Positions 5,486 to 5,610 of a stretch of 5,610 nt of DNA are shown one piece after another. Positions within the stretch are counted from its first letter, which is position 1; every line of letters begins with the position of its first letter. This DNA is from Bradymonadales bacterium (lineage in GTDB: Bacteria; Myxococcota; Bradymonadia; REDH01). The stretch spans positions 1 through 5,610 of the forward strand of contig CANKLS010000073.1 of NCBI GenBank assembly GCA_947483645.1, given 5' to 3'. Below the pieces are notes generated by a model. That model was not told where the DNA came from. It did no database searches and was given only the letters and a program-made list of their open reading frames with translations. Position numbers and translations under genes: made by a program.

Positions 5486-5610
5486 TCACTGGACAACGAA
5501 GGGGAAGGCGATGTTCATCGGCAGGTCGTTGAAGGCCGGGAAGCGGATGGCGCGGAAGGTCCTGATCATGCAGAGCTCCAAGGTCTTGGAGGAGTCGCCG
5601 GCGCTCTCGA
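5486..5610 (-). CDS. C-terminal end of an AgmX/PglI-type tail protein (partial, N-terminus beyond right edge)
   Basis: Forty codons enter from the right edge and end at TGA (5488-5486). The tail reads with the spacing C-x2-R-x2-R-x2-RFP (within LELCMIRTFRAIRFPAF) and ends in FPFVVQ. This matches the pattern I know from the AgmX/PglI-type C-terminal domain, found mostly in myxobacterial envelope and gliding-motility proteins: a Cys, basic residues, an FP, then a final hydrophobic strand ending in PF. That domain resembles the TonB C-terminal fold. The upstream part, which would show an FHA, membrane or other domain, is outside the window, so the full function cannot be stated. It is probably co-transcribed with tsaE. 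The stop and reading frame are clear; the family call from 40 residues is moderate. Confidence 0.68.
   Translation of the reverse strand, partial: ESAGDSSKTLELCMIRTFRAIRFPAFNDLPMNIAFPFVVQ

Overview
This GC-rich window looks like chromosomal sequence from a Myxococcota (former Deltaproteobacteria) bacterium or a close relative. The inference rests on three things: a protein tail resembling the myxobacterial AgmX/PglI-type C-terminal domain at the right edge, a secreted TPR/PEGA protein with a long Pro/Ala/Tyr/Gly tail at the left edge, and a high-GC third-position coding bias in every gene. No marker in the window fixes the genus. No rRNA, tRNA, CRISPR array, insertion sequence or phage gene was seen.

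Layout, left to right. (1) Positions 1-1725, minus: a secreted protein, cut by the left edge, with a signal peptide, a helical repeat region, a PEGA-like domain and a low-complexity tail that ends here in six 39-bp tandem units. (2) Positions 1726-1929: a divergent intergenic region with a good sigma70-like promoter for the minus gene, a hairpin in its leader, and an inverted repeat just before the plus gene. (3) Positions 1930-3111, plus: an unrecognised cytoplasmic protein with a Pro/Ala linker and a TPR-like helical C-terminal half. (4) Positions 3112-3151: a short convergent gap with a strong GC hairpin. (5) Positions 3152-3436, minus: a 94-residue charged protein of unknown function with a motif like sigma70 region 4.1. 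(6) Positions 3437-3568: a second divergent promoter region. (7) Positions 3569-4933, plus: a complete sn-glycerol-1-phosphate dehydrogenase of the AraM/EgsA family. (8) Positions 4930-5448, minus: TsaE, the ATPase of tRNA t6A synthesis, whose stop codon shares a CTAG with the stop of the dehydrogenase gene. (9) Positions 5486 to the right edge, minus: the last 40 codons of a protein with an AgmX/PglI-like tail, directly upstream of tsaE and probably in one operon with it.

The genes do not form one evident pathway. The dehydrogenase makes the glycerol phosphate stereoisomer used in archaeal-type ether lipids, and its use here cannot be told because no prenyltransferase or other G1P-using gene lies in the window. 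TsaE is a housekeeping function. The secreted protein and the AgmX-like tail point to cell-envelope work. I see no convincing new defence or mobile system. The observations most worth following are the small sigma-4.1-like protein with its well-formed promoter, the bacterial G1P dehydrogenase, and the rapidly changing repeat tail.
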